Assembly (NCBI GenBank): GCA_963931865.1 | Contig: OZ007515.1 | Span: 1,725,318-1,789,317, forward strand | DNA length: 64,000 nt | Direction: 5' to 3' | Origin: Axinella damicornis | Lineage: Eukaryota; Porifera; Demospongiae; Axinellida; Axinellidae | In this document: piece by piece, positions 1 to 12,900 of the stretch | Layout: the number at the start of each line of letters is the position of its first letter | Numbering within the stretch: the stretch's first letter is position 1 | The notes under the pieces: generated by a model | Database searches by the model: none | What the model was told of the DNA's origin: nothing | What the model saw: the letters and a program-made list of their open reading frames with translations, nothing else | Translations under genes and position numbers: made by a program

Positions 1-70
1 AATTTAGTAACAAATAAATATACTACAGAGGGTAGCTCAAGCTAATCATGTGCATATAGCTATATAGCTA

Positions 71-165
71 TACTGTACAAGTAAATGGATGTAACAAAGC
101 TATATACTGTAGCTATACTGTACAAGTTAATGGATGTAACAAGCTATGTAGCTATATACTGTACA
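71..165. repeat. Direct repeat just beyond the cadherin A stop codon
   Basis: Two imperfect copies of a roughly 50-base unit containing TACTGTACAAGT and ATGGATGTAACAA lie directly 3' of cadherin A and would fall in its 3' untranslated region. No function is evident. Confidence 0.6.
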
Positions 166-166
166 A

Positions 167-2155
167 TCAAATGAGAGATGTCTCGGAATCATAGCCGAAT
201 CCTCCCTTCCTTTCTTCCCCAATCGCCTCTGCCAGAAGCTCATCATCGTCAGCCCCGGAATAAGTGGAGTCCCTCGCGGGAGTAGAGGAAGTGAGGGGTG
301 GGGCCTTCACCAGGTGCTCCCGGCTGCCAGGAAGGTCCTCATCGTCATCTTGGAACATCTCGATGGTAAGTTCCTGGATGAGCAGGCAGTACGATTGGGT
401 AATGACTACTTGTTTACTGGAGCAGTGAAGTCCCACTATGGAGATGTTTGATTTGTGAATCAACAGTTTTTGACTGATAACTGAATGTCTATTGAACAAT
501 CACTTCACTGGTTTGACCAATCTATAATTGCACGGTTGGGCTCTGTCAATTGCTTACCTGAGATTCATAGAGTGGGTTTGGCCGGTCTACTTGAGAGCCA
601 CTGGGCTCAGTAGTGCTGTGGGAATATATTCAAGAGGAACAACTATAATATGCACTGACTAGCATCTTCCCTTCGGGAGCTTTATACATCCTGGATGCAG
701 GCCATTCTGTGTAATAACCATTGAGGTTGGCTACGGCTGTTGCTGCTATGCTGTTTGAGACAGAACATTACAGTAAACTAGGACAGATGTGAGGTATATT
801 TCAGCTAATGTGGTCTACTGCTGTTGCTGCTATTACACATGCCGTTTGAGACAGAACATTACAGTAATAAATTTATACCAGCCCTAATCACACCCTAACG
901 CATACAAATTACTGTATAGCATATGGAAGATAAAATAGAAGTATCTATGCTACTAGTGTAGTTACAGCATACAGATAACGTTTGATAAACTGCACGTCTG
1001 CAGTTAGCTTGTAGGTGTGGGCCTACCTTGCCTCTTCCCAGTTGTCGTAGGGTGCTACCCACAAGGGGTTGTTCACAGGGTTGTAGTCCGACATCTGAGA
1101 GGTGAACTGAGAGTATTGTTCTGAGGTGTGCATGGGGAAGGACGTGCAACAAGGTAAGTGTTTTCAGCCCAACTCTTGGAATGGCAGCTCCTTTGAACTG
1201 CAGCGGTTTAATAATCACTATCAGGAAAAAATAGCAAATCAACCGGACACTTACCTGACCCTCCCCTCTTCTTCAATCTTCTATTTCTGAGAATTGGAGA
1301 TGCAAAAGTGACACAAGTGAACAGCGCTACAAGCTACAGGTACACCACAATGTTCAGATGTGAACTACATCATAATCATAACTAGGAGAATGCATCACAT
1401 TGTGGGGTGAGCGTGAGCGAGTGCAATGCAGTCTCAGCTGCCAATCTTTCCTGCTGAGCTGATCTCAGTCTCTCCAGTCCGGTGTCTCTTCCTTTATCAG
1501 CCTCAGCTTCTCATGTCTCGTGTTCGGCAATACTCTTCCTATGTAATCGGACATCCTCTCATTGGCGCTTTGAGCAACACGTCTTGCTCTGTCTCTCTCT
1601 CGTTGCTGACTGAGCCTTCGTTCCTTTTCTTCAGCTGTTTCGGCAGCATGGCGGTCCCTTTCTCATTCCCTCCTACACCGAAGTCTCTCTTCTTTGTTCC
1701 TCAAAGAACTTGAGGTGCTTTTAGAATCCGTCACGATCACAAAATAGTAGACCAAAAACAAGCTACTGCGAACATACTGGACTCACTCCTTTTATGGAAA
1801 AGGCTACATTGTCCACATACATTTCATATAGCATTGCAAAAAGAATCATAGGTGCCAAACCTAAGACTAAAAGACTAGAATAATAGGTAGGAGAAACCCA
1901 TCAATGTCTACTCCCAGGCCCCGGCAAGGTTATGCAAAAGTGGCTCTGTAACGCACCTTCAGCCTAGCTATATGTAGACCATTCGACATTAGTGATATGT
2001 TAGGGATGTATGTTTGCAGACCTTCTCCTCTCCACAACCAAGCCACAAAGGAAGCAACAGCACACAAAGACAATGACAGCTGCCATCAGTGCAATGATTG
2101 GCCACACCCAGATAGGAACAACCTCAGCAGTGCTTGAAGCTGGATCAGGATGGGG
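167..2155 (-). other. Cadherin A transmembrane helix and cytoplasmic tail exons
   Basis: Exons 2022-2155, 1255-1286, 1027-1120, 558-615 and 167-373 keep frame through every junction. The first encodes a helix (VVPIWVWPIIALMAAVIVF) followed by cysteines and the basic stop VVERRR, continued by RNRRLKKR. The tail then carries NPVNNPLWVAPYDNW, NPLYESQ, and the acidic run EMFQDDDED, ending YDSETSLI and TGA. The NPLWxxPYxNW and LYES(Q/K)E motifs recur in cadherin B. A degenerate transposon fragment lies in the intron at 1426-1720. Tail function is unknown; the acidic patches suggest partner binding. Confidence 0.75.
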
Positions 2156-5100
2156 CTGTGTAGATGTAAAAGGCACAAAACATGATGATGTAATTGGGCA
2201 CCGCATTCCCTAAATAGCCTCTGATTCTTACTATACAGCTAACTACCTTCGCAGATCGCTTCGTAGGCGGCTAGCTTGTGACTCGCTCCAATTAATGTGC
2301 ACGTATGTGACGTCACATGCCGATAGTACTATTATTTGCGGGTTCAAAATTTGGTGATTTTTTCAAATTCGCTAAAATTAATACCCGAAAATAATAGTGA
2401 CCTTTAGGTATAGTCTTGCACTTGTCAGCACTAGCTGTTTGCGCATGCAGAAGAACTAGCTATAGTGGCTGCACCCATGCCACCCACCCAGATACACTAC
2501 TGGACTGATATATCTGGCATCCATTGGTGGACGACAGTTTTCTATCACTAGTATTTCAACCATGATGGCTCACCCTGATACCCTCAATAGTGCATGTTGG
2601 TCCAGCTGCCTGATTCAATGCAGTTACTCCACTTTGATCAATGATCCTACATTGAAAAGTAAATATGTATCATAACTGCCACTAGACTGTCAGTAAGCTC
2701 AGCGACCCACTTATTATAAACTGCCTGATTTCCACACTTGGTGTGCTAGTATCACAACCTATAATCCATATAGCGCCATAGTAACCACTCAGGCCCACAC
2801 CCACCCTCAACCTTAGGTCAAGAGCAAACTGAAAAATAGTGCTCGAAAGAAAAGCGCTCTTATAGTGGACGATAGTCTTGTTCCCAGACAGTTTATCCAG
2901 CGCGTGTATCGCTTCCAGTATAACGCGATACTAAAAGCGATCCGTGCTGGGGTTGGTTGGGTCTGGGACTGAGACTAAGTGGACGAGAGTGCAGAAAAGT
3001 GTTTAAGAAGACAGTGACAAGACTTGTATCCTTGTATATGAACATACAATCTGCCATCGCATGCTCTTTAAATGTAATGCCCAACTGACCATTTAGTGTT
3101 ACTAAAACAGAAATAAACCTGGCATCAGTGCCTGCAGTATTTCCATGGCTATACTCACTGGAGCACAACCTCTGGGTGAATCACCTCCCCAGTGAGAGAG
3201 TCCAGGACAAAGAAGATCACGTCTGATCTGAAACACAGTTCAAAGGATGTAGTAAACCAAAGGACTGTTAAAGAGAGCTAGGCGCAATGTGTATGCTTCC
3301 TGGATACGCACTTGACAATTAGCATGCATGAAACATCTCTTATGACCTGAACAACAAGCTTGATGGAAGCTTTCGACCTAATCCCCTTCAACACCCAGCA
3401 GTAATACAAGGTCATTCAATAGGCAATAATAATGTCCAACCTGGTAACATCAACTGTTCCATCATCTGTCCGTTTGACTCGGACTTGAGTGATGTCAACT
3501 CTGGCCTGGATTATAGAGGCTAGTGCACTGCAGAGATTGCATGGCAATAATGACACGAAAAACAGCCACCCTAATATGGTTACCACTATTATAGCTAACC
3601 TGTGGATGTGGTCAATGTTAGCTTCAACATCCTCTTTTTGGCAGTCGAACGTCACGATAACTTGCTCAGACGTCTTAAACACTTGGACCTAGTGGGCCAC
3701 AGTACATAATAACTAATAGATGTAACCACAATAGACTAGATAAACGTGTTTGTGCATTCATTCTGAGTATGTTGATGGACGATCTGATTGAGGAGACAAT
3801 GACAATAATGGCTAGGTACAGTGGGACAGCTGTGGTAGACTTACTACAAGTGAGGTGGTGGTTGACAAGGAGGGCTGCACTCCCTTGTTATCATATGCCC
3901 GGATGGCGACAGTGTACCTGGTACCACTCAGGCCTTGGAAGACGCCTGAAGTGGTGACTACCCCTGAGTCCCGATCCACAAGGAAGGGTACCTGGGGAGT
4001 AGTGAACTCAAACCAGACTACCTGGCCGCTGCCAATGTCTGAATCTGTGGCCTGTAGCATGTGGAGACAGGGAGAAAATGTCTTCACCATCAAAAGCTTG
4101 CTGCCTTGTCCAGTTTTACCCACCATTATTGTGGTAACGATGGTGCCAAACTCAGCTTCCTCCGCCACAGAAGCTAGGAGGGTAGTGGATACAAACTGTG
4201 GAGGGTTGTCATTCACATCCTCTACCATCACCGTCACTGGAGCAGTGGTTGCGACTGCATGAGATACAATCAATACGTTTCACACCATGGTGATACAGTT
4301 ACGAATGACACTTTGTGGAGAGGGGTTTCTACAAGTATGCAACTTCTAGCTGGTAGGAAAGTTAACTAAATGATGTGTGTGAGTGCATGGAGACAAAGAT
4401 GAGACAGAGCAGCTGCAGCATCATTTGCGTACATTCTGGAGAAGTGCCCTGTAGTGTTGAAGAAGAAATAGAGCAGAGTATGAGATCCACCTGTCAGTTG
4501 TATGCATCTACTCATGAGTCCATTCATTCTTACATTGAATGTGAGGTTGAGTTGATTGCTGACAGCTGCCTGAAGGATGTACAGATCCTGGACCTCACGA
4601 TCCTGTGCGTGCGTGCATGTAGAGGAGCAAAAGCTGGTCATAAAATAGTCACTGACTTTCCATCCCACGACAATATACATTAACAATGAAACCAAGGGGC
4701 CTTCAGGATTTTTGACGAGTCCCGTGGAAACTATATAGCTAGACACCTGTGTGTGAAGAAGATCTAAATCCTGTACCCTGAAGGCTTCATGGTTTAAGGT
4801 ACTTAAATGCCAGCAGCCAATCAAATCGTTGTTGGTAATAGTAGCCAAAACAGTTAGCAACCATTCAGTCAGAAAGACGTCGCACAGAAACGAGTGAGTT
4901 TTATAGCAGCTGCTCTCGCCATCCACTATAATACCCGACGACTCTACTTTCTTGTGCCATGTGTAATGGGACAAGGACTTTGAAGCGGAACCAGTCTCTG
5001 AGATCGCACAAACTACACCCCACCCCATGACACTATGGAGGCATTTTTGTGAGATGTAGACTAGACATAGACAAACCAACCTTCACCAGCCACTCACCAG

Positions 5101-5921
5101 TTGACCCCGGAGGTAGATTCCACCAGTGGTTGGGTAGATGCAGAACACTCTATCGCAGAGAGTAGAGGTAGTACCTAGTGTGTCAAGAAAAGCAATAATT
5201 ACCTATATAGCACATCGCTGTTGTGGTTTATTAAGATTGTAATGAAGCAGGCTAGATGCTGTTTAGAATCTCACTGCAACCCAGTGACACTCACTGCTTC
5301 CAAGAAGGTGGTAGTAGAGGACAGCATTGGATCCAATGTCGTTGTCATCTCCTTGCACATGACCAATAGTCACCTCTTGTGGGTGGCTCTCAGGAACTCT
5401 CAAGTCATATCGCTGCAGGGACGGTTTGTATACTGAAAGTCTGGACACATCATGCGGGATGAGTATCACATGCTTACTGAGTTTACGAAGAAGGGAATGC
5501 TGTCATTGACATCCAGCACTCTGACAGTGAAGGGGGCAGTTGTCCTCCTCACGTTGAGACCCCTGCCCCTCTGATCAGCTGCTGTAACTATCAGCTGTAG
5601 ACAGAAGACAGACATCATTTGATACAGGGTATCAGTAAATATCATTTTTGCTGTATTGACACTCATGCCTGCAGTACTTGACCCGATACTAGGCAAAGAA
5701 ATTTCAGTCACTGTCCTGCTACAGTGTATTACCGAATAGGTGTCTTGTTGCTCCCTGTCCAGTGTTCCCTGAAGGGTAATGTGTCCGAGTTCAGGGTCTA
5801 TCTGGAAGGGTCCGGTTAGGAGGGAGCCATTCTCAAAGGAGTAGGCCAGGAGGCCATTCAGCTGGTAGTCGGGGTCCATAGCCTGCACAGTGGTCAACTG
5901 GTGGCCAGAACTGGCATCCTG

Positions 5922-5958
<37 letters not shown>

Positions 5959-8900
5959 GGGAAATGGTATGGGATGTGGAGAGCTAGTGTTTGAAAAGTC
6001 TCGATTTAAGGTACAAGTGTATCGTTATGGTTGTACTCTTTATTGACTTGACCAATGAAGTGTAGCTGTACCATAGTACCTCATAGACCTCACTGTCCCT
6101 TATAACTCCTGTGAACGATGGGCTGTTATCATTGACATCATTGATCATAATGATGACATCAGCGGTCCGTGATCGTACAGGTACCCCCATATCCACAGCT
6201 GTGATGGTGATGATGTACTGGGACTCTTGTTCACGGTCCAGTGCTGCACTGGTTGTAATGATACCGTCATTGTCCACTTGGAAAACTGCAAGGAGGAACA
6301 TGAAGGTGGGTTCCATAAGTGCTACTTTGTAGCATAAATGGTATGAGTGTCTAGAAATGTCATGCATCATTGCCTGAGACCAAAAGTGCTCTACCTGTAA
6401 TGTAGCCTACGTACCAGTGGTGTTGCCTAATGTAATGTTAAGTGACAGCTGTCCATTGGCTCCAATGTCATCATCAAATGCAAGCACTCTGACCACAGTG
6501 GCTCCAATATCTGTGCTTTCAGAGATGCTGATGGGGTAGTTGCTGGGGTCGAAGTAGGGATCGTTGTCGTTCTCATCTTGAACAAAGACACTCACCTGCA
6601 GAGGGAGCATCAAACGATTGTGCTCTTAGAGAGATGTCCAAAGAAATAATGTTTCAAGCCTGAGGATACTCCTATTAGATCTATTAAACTACTAAAGGAG
6701 AGAAGTGTACACTTACAATTTGTTTTCAAATTACAGTGATATAAAAAATTTGCAACAGAAGATGCATATCCTGCAGCTTTAGGACCTTCTAATATGGACA
6801 CCCTTGGGCCCTTAAAGTGTTTCAGGGGGGAAATTATACATTATGAAGTTGAGACTGGGTCAAGCATCCTGATTAGAGAGGTGTTCCTATAATACAGTGG
6901 TGTCCTTTAAGAGGCATTCCACTGTAGTTTGACAGCTGCTTTAGAGGGCATTCAAGAACAGCAAGCTGGAGGATGTAAAAGACCTGTAGCTACAACCTTC
7001 TAATGGCAAGTAAGGAAGTTTGCCAATACTGAATGACCGGGCGGGGAGAATTGGCATGCATAAAATAAAATTAATCCACCATTCCTGCTTCTCAAAGACA
7101 GGCATCCAATGTTTTATTGGGGCAATGAGTTCAAATGAACACGTACACCAGCATGGTCTAAAAACTTTTTTTGCGCCTAATAACATGACACCATTAAGTA
7201 CTATCTATAAACACATGAACTCCTCAATCTGCTAAACATGATAGATTTGCGTACCGTAGCAAACCCGGTCCTGGGAATGGTTGCATTGTCAGTTGCAGCT
7301 ACCAAGAGTGTATACAAGTTCCTGGTCTCTCGATCCAGTGAGACGTTGACACGAAGGTTACCCTGCAGAGAGTGGTCATATCATCATCATCAAAATGAAC
7401 ATTGCAAGTTCCTGCTGATATATGGCAATGTATTCATGCACTTCAGAATAGAAGTGAATTGGATGCTCAGTGCCAATTAAGACTCCGACAAGGTAAATTC
7501 AAACATGAGATACAGCCTGTGGTCATGACAACTAGTGGATATCTACATGTCACAGCACTTGAAGTTCAATGGTCTGTAACCTCACTCCCAGAACTCTTCA
7601 ATTATATGTGCAAATGGAGGTTTGGGAAGGAGATTTATAAGAAACATTCAATGCTGTATCTTACCATTGCATCAATGTGAAACAACTCTGATCCATCACC
7701 AGGCATTATGGAGTAGAAGACCCTTGCATTCGCTCCCAAGTCAGTTGATGAGTCATTAGCTCTCACTCTTCCAAAGATAGTATTAACGTTTTCAGCGACA
7801 GAGAGGTTGTAGTGAGGTTGTTCAAACTGTGGACCTCGAAAATTCCTGTCAATTATACTTAGAACTACTTTCACTGTTCCTGAGTTGCGACCAGGGCCCT
7901 TGTCTGTGGCTCTGATGGTCAGGTTTATTGTAAGTGGGTCGCCACTCATCAGTGTCACCTCTTGAGTGGGAAAGATATTTCCAGAATTGGTGTCTATACC
8001 AAGTAAACCTGTAGATGAGGAGGGACTGACACTGTCTATGCTGTACTCCAATTCAGCATTTGTTCCAACATCTTGATCGTTTGCAGTGACTATCAGAATG
8101 ATCACATTAGCAGGTGTGTTTTCATATAGATCATTTTCGTACAAATCTTCTTCAAACACTGGACTTTGGTCATTTACATCAAGTACTCTTACTTCAACAA
8201 GGGCCGTAGGTTTCATGGAACCAATGAGTGTGTCGTTAGCCTCGACCATGAAAAATCGAAAGTTGCTTGTCTCCCGATCTATACGGCCAGTGGTGTAGAT
8301 TTGGCCAGTGTTTGGATTGACATCAAAGAGTGTGGTGGTTCCAGGTATCAGTGTGTATTGGACCGTGGAACCTGGATCAAGATCCTCTGCATGAACGTAC
8401 AAGTTCAAATTGGTGTTCGCTGGTACTTCCTCCGTGACATTTCCAATAAATACTGGCATTGTGAACACCGGATCATTGTCATTCCTGTCCTCCACGGTCA
8501 CTACAAATGTGGTTGAATTGGTCAGAATTGGAGGAGCAGGGTTGGTGGCAATTATTGTAAGATTGTACATATGGATTGTTTCTCGGTCCAGGGACTGGAT
8601 TAGAGTTATCTCTCCAGTGTGGATGTCAATATCAAAATACCCCCTATCTCCTCTCATGGAGAACGTTACCACAGCATTGTTGTCAATATCAGCATCGGTA
8701 ACATTGACGTTTTGTATAAGTTCATCTACATCGAGATTCTCAGGTATTCGGACTGCTAACTCAGCTGGTGTTTCTGAAAACTGTGGAGGATTGTCATTGA
8801 AGTCAGCGAGATCAATGATCAGGTATACTTGGGTCTCATGGCCTGCTGTATCCTGGACTCTGACTGTAATGTTGAACGTTGGGTCCACTTCCCTGTCCAG

Positions 8901-9956
8901 TTGCCTTGAGGTAGTGACTGTTCTCCCATCAGAGGTGATTCGGAATCCAAGGTAGGGCATGCCATCTGAAACCTCTATCGTGAGTGGGTCATTTCCATCT
9001 TGGTCAGCATCAAAGACTCGTATTGTAGGAATCTGATGTATTTACACGTGTGTTGAGAAAAATCAGTAAATACAATTATCAGTTCACTCTCACCTCATGG
9101 ATACCTCAGCGGACCGTGATTGTGTCCACCAGCTGAAAAACTCTCTACTACACTGCCAGTATATAAAGTCGTGTTGTTGCTATACACACTCACCACGGTG
9201 ACAGTGCTACCAGAAGGCAGTTCCTCCCTGACAGTTCCATAATATCCATTGTCCAGAAATATGGGAATATTGTCATTTACATCTACAACGGTGATAACCA
9301 GGTGTGTGGAGTTCTGTTTGGGGAGAATGAAGTTAGTTAACAGTCTATCCCATCCAGTACAACGTTACGTATGTAACCACAGCTGGTGGCTTGCATTTCA
9401 CTAACCTGTCTCCGTTCATTTGCAGGCACAACCAGGTCTGTAGCAGTAACAATCAGATCAAACTGACTCACAGCCTCGTAGTCAATCAAGTCTGGTCTCA
9501 CCACTGTGATTGTACCACTCTGTAGAGTGTTTGTGCAATGATGGACATAGATCATACCTCAAGTATAGGACGATGTTTTCCTAAGATATATGTATCACTG
9601 ATCAATAAGCAGTTAGTCGTTTAAAGAAGTTACATAGATTCTTTGCACGCAAGAACACATACCTCTAGGTATATTAAATCTTTGGAACGCAACAATAAAA
9701 CACACACAAGCTTACTCTAACTGGCGCCACCAGACTCCATGCAGAGGTTGCAATGGTATGGCACAAAGTTGCATGATTTCGCCGATGTCAAGACTGAGCC
9801 CCACCTTATAGCTCCTCTAATCTTGGCATGAATTTTACTGCAAGCCTAGGGTCTAGGGTCTAAAATCTGCCTTCTGAATCCTCAGATCTGAGAATAGTGT
9901 TCATTAATTTGTGTAGCAGGACATGCTGATCAATGAGCATTCGGTTACGCCCACTG

Positions 9957-9992
<36 letters not shown>

Positions 9993-12900
9993 TTCTCCAC
10001 TACAAGGTTTGTTGTATACGTAAGTACCTTGCTGGAGCTAAAATGACTGTGAAGTGATAACTTACTGCGGGATTTGGTATGTCAAAAATCCCCAATTCAT
10101 TTCCAGCAGTGATGCCGTACTCAATCTGCCCAGCGGGATCATTCATGCTGTCCTGGTCAGTGGCTACCACCTGAGCAACAGTCGTCCCAATTGCTACACT
10201 AGTCGTTCCTGTCAAGGCATTGTACTCCATGATGGTGGCATTGTATCGACGTTGGGTAAACTCTGGACTGAAGCGATTGGTGACTATGACGGTGATGACC
10301 ACCATGATCTGTGTGTAGAGTTATGTATGTGTGCAATTGAATGCTGGATTTAAACCATAAGCTTGGAAGTTTCGGCTCACATATGTAGTTATCATTGACA
10401 CATTGGTCCACTCACAGTATCTGGAGCTGCACCGGTAGCCAGGTCATTTTCTGCGCTCACAATGAGTGTGAATGATGGAACACTACGATCAACAGCACCA
10501 TTGACATAGATGATTCCACGGTCACTGTTGATGGCAAACGTATCTACAGAGGGAAGCAAATGGTTGTCCTGAGCATATCCACCAACACTGTAGTTAACCC
10601 TTCATCAACCAATACAGAGTTAACCCTTCATCCACCAACATAGTAGTTAACTTTTCTTACAAATACTGAAAAATAACATTAGCACCTCCTAAATGAATAT
10701 TAATCTATAACACATGGTCTATGGTGGTTTCCAAGAACACAAAATACATATTGTATGGGACTACAATGAAGTGTATTAATTCTGCATTAATTAAGACTAC
10801 CGCTATATACTTAGCCCAAATTTAAGTACGGAAAATGCAATCTACTTAGCCTGATAATGAGTTGTACTAACTTCCTGTATTTCCGCTCATTATGTTGTAA
10901 ACAATGTGGGAATTGTCTCCATAGTCAGCATCCGTAGCAGAGATCACTGCCAGCTGGGTCCCATTCTGAGTGCCCTCCAACACTGCTTGTGTAATGGGAT
11001 TCATTTGCTGGATCACTGGGCTGTTGTCGTTGATGTCCGTTATACGTACAGTCACCTATGAAGAGGCAACAGCATCACATTAGCATGGCACTCAACAAAA
11101 ATATTGCACACAGGGGGTGTGTATGTTTAGTGCAAACTACAAAATACATTCATAATCAGGGAGAATATTTACAGTAAACATGATATGAGTACTGAAGTCA
11201 TGTGACATACCGTTGCAGTAGCAGTGAAAGTGCCAGTTGGTGCATCATTGACAGCTAGAATGTTAAATGTGAGCACTCCTCGTCCCAAGGAGTCGATGTG
11301 CAAAAAGGGATCCTCTCGATCTATGGTCACTCCACTGCGAATGAATATATTACCCTGTGAGAGGGAGAGATCTAATGAAGCACGCAGAGATATCTGATAT
11401 CAGGAAGCATACATGCACACCTTACGTACTCTCATGAAATTAGCCACCCCTATAACCGCATTAGCGGAGAGTTTAACCTGGTAGATGAACTTTAATGAAA
11501 GTGCAGAGATATAAACTCCTGAAATCCTGGGAATGAAACCCACTGAGCATTTAGAATGATGCTCTTACAACTAAGCCACCCGAGGCTGGACTCTGAGCAC
11601 TGTAGTATGTAGGTAGATTACTAGAGATTACTGGGGATTACTGAGAATGATTACTGGGGATTACTGAGAATGCTTACAGTGGCTGAATTGATATTCAGCC
11701 AGTTGTTAGTGCTGCTCAGGCCGCCAGCAAGCTGGTATTGGACCATCCTATTAGCAGCTGTGCCATCCTGGTCTGTAACACTGATGTTCGAGTACACAAC
11801 CTCATCAGCAGCTGCTGCTGATGAGCGTTCACTGATTATGAATGAGTGGTCAGGAGTGAAAACAGGTGGGAAGTCATTGCAGTCTGTGACCGTCAGAGTG
11901 AATACTGCATCGTTGGCAGCCTGTATTGGGGAAGGGATAACAAACATTGTTACAAAAGTTAACATAGCTGGGCCGGATGAGAGATGTGCGTACAGGCCCT
12001 CACCACTCTCCTACCCAGTCAATATGGTATAGGCACCAATACTATGTTATAGGAAAGAAATATGAAGCTGGATTGCCATATTATGAGGGTAATTGACTCT
12101 ACTGACTTGACGATTTGAATAACCATTTTGAACTCCATGTGCATAATACTCTATTGTACGTATGTGCATGTAACAGACTAGCCACATTCATTTAGTAATG
12201 TGCACGCAGAGCCATGTATTATTTCGAACTCTAGTAATTGTCATACACCTATATGCTGGTGTGTTATCTGTGTTTATGAATCAAAAATGTACCATGATAT
12301 CATCTGACTGCAATATAAAGTAAGTGTGGTGATACTTATAGCTTACTGTGAGCTTTGGTGTGGAGGTGGGGTTGTCTCGAGCTCGGACGGTGAGGGAGTA
12401 GGAAGGAGACCCTGATTCATAGTCTACTGTCTGTGAGGTGAGACTGATTCCCCCAGTGTTAGTGTCCAAAGCCAGTCTAGACATATCTCCTGTGTTGGGG
12501 ATCAGAGGGATAATTATAGGGTTAACTATTTCTGCTAATTACTAGCAGCGGCCACACCAGCCATGACCATAATGCACTGCACAATCATACGTAGTCACAG
12601 TTCATTATCTACTTCTGCACATAATGACATCATGCTCCTGGAATTCAATACAATGCAGTATAATGAATTCTCCAGTAATCTCAATATGACTGACCATGGA
12701 CAGGCTTTGACTATAGTAGCTAGCAATAAGATCTAGGAGGTACATCAGTCTCAAGTCTACTGCCCATTTCTAGCTTCTTAAACCCATACTGCAGCATGTA
12801 CTTACCACCAACAACTTCATAGACCACCACAGCATTGGCCCCCATGTCCATTGTGTCTCTGGCAACTACTGTTGCAAGAATTGAATTAACTGGACCACCA

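Larger units (their letters stand above)
3848..12489 (-). other. Cadherin A exons 23-41: proximal cadherin repeats
   Basis: Exons: 12347-12489, 11678-11920, 11211-11354, 10872-11055, 10416-10543, 10066-10308, 9416-9519, 9194-9313, 7665-9032, 7255-7362, 6415-6595, 6089-6285, 5733-5918, 5478-5594, 5295-5432, 5098-5149, 4534-4602, 4124-4254, 3848-4051. Linkers 9-20 read DCNDFPPVF, DINDNSPVI, TNRFSPEF, DVNDNIPIF, DFNDNPPQF, DRNDNDPVF, DVNDQSPVF, DRNFRGPQF, DENDNDPYF, DVNDNSPSF, DVNDSIPFF and DVNDNPPQF. The 1,368-base exon 7665-9032 holds four linkers uninterrupted. Linkers 11 and 16 have lost calcium ligands. The 5733-5918 exon starts right after a 34-base C run in the sense strand. Confidence 0.82.

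Noticed and set aside
4366..5079. 237-residue minus-strand ORF as a single exon
   Set aside because: Only 4534-4602 (DREVQDLYILQ...) has cadherin character with proper splice sites; the remainder reads through intron.
8410..8955. 181-residue plus-strand ORF inside the large cadherin A exon
   Set aside because: It is the antisense shadow of a clear cadherin-repeat exon; the minus-strand frame carries the DxNDN and LDRE motifs.
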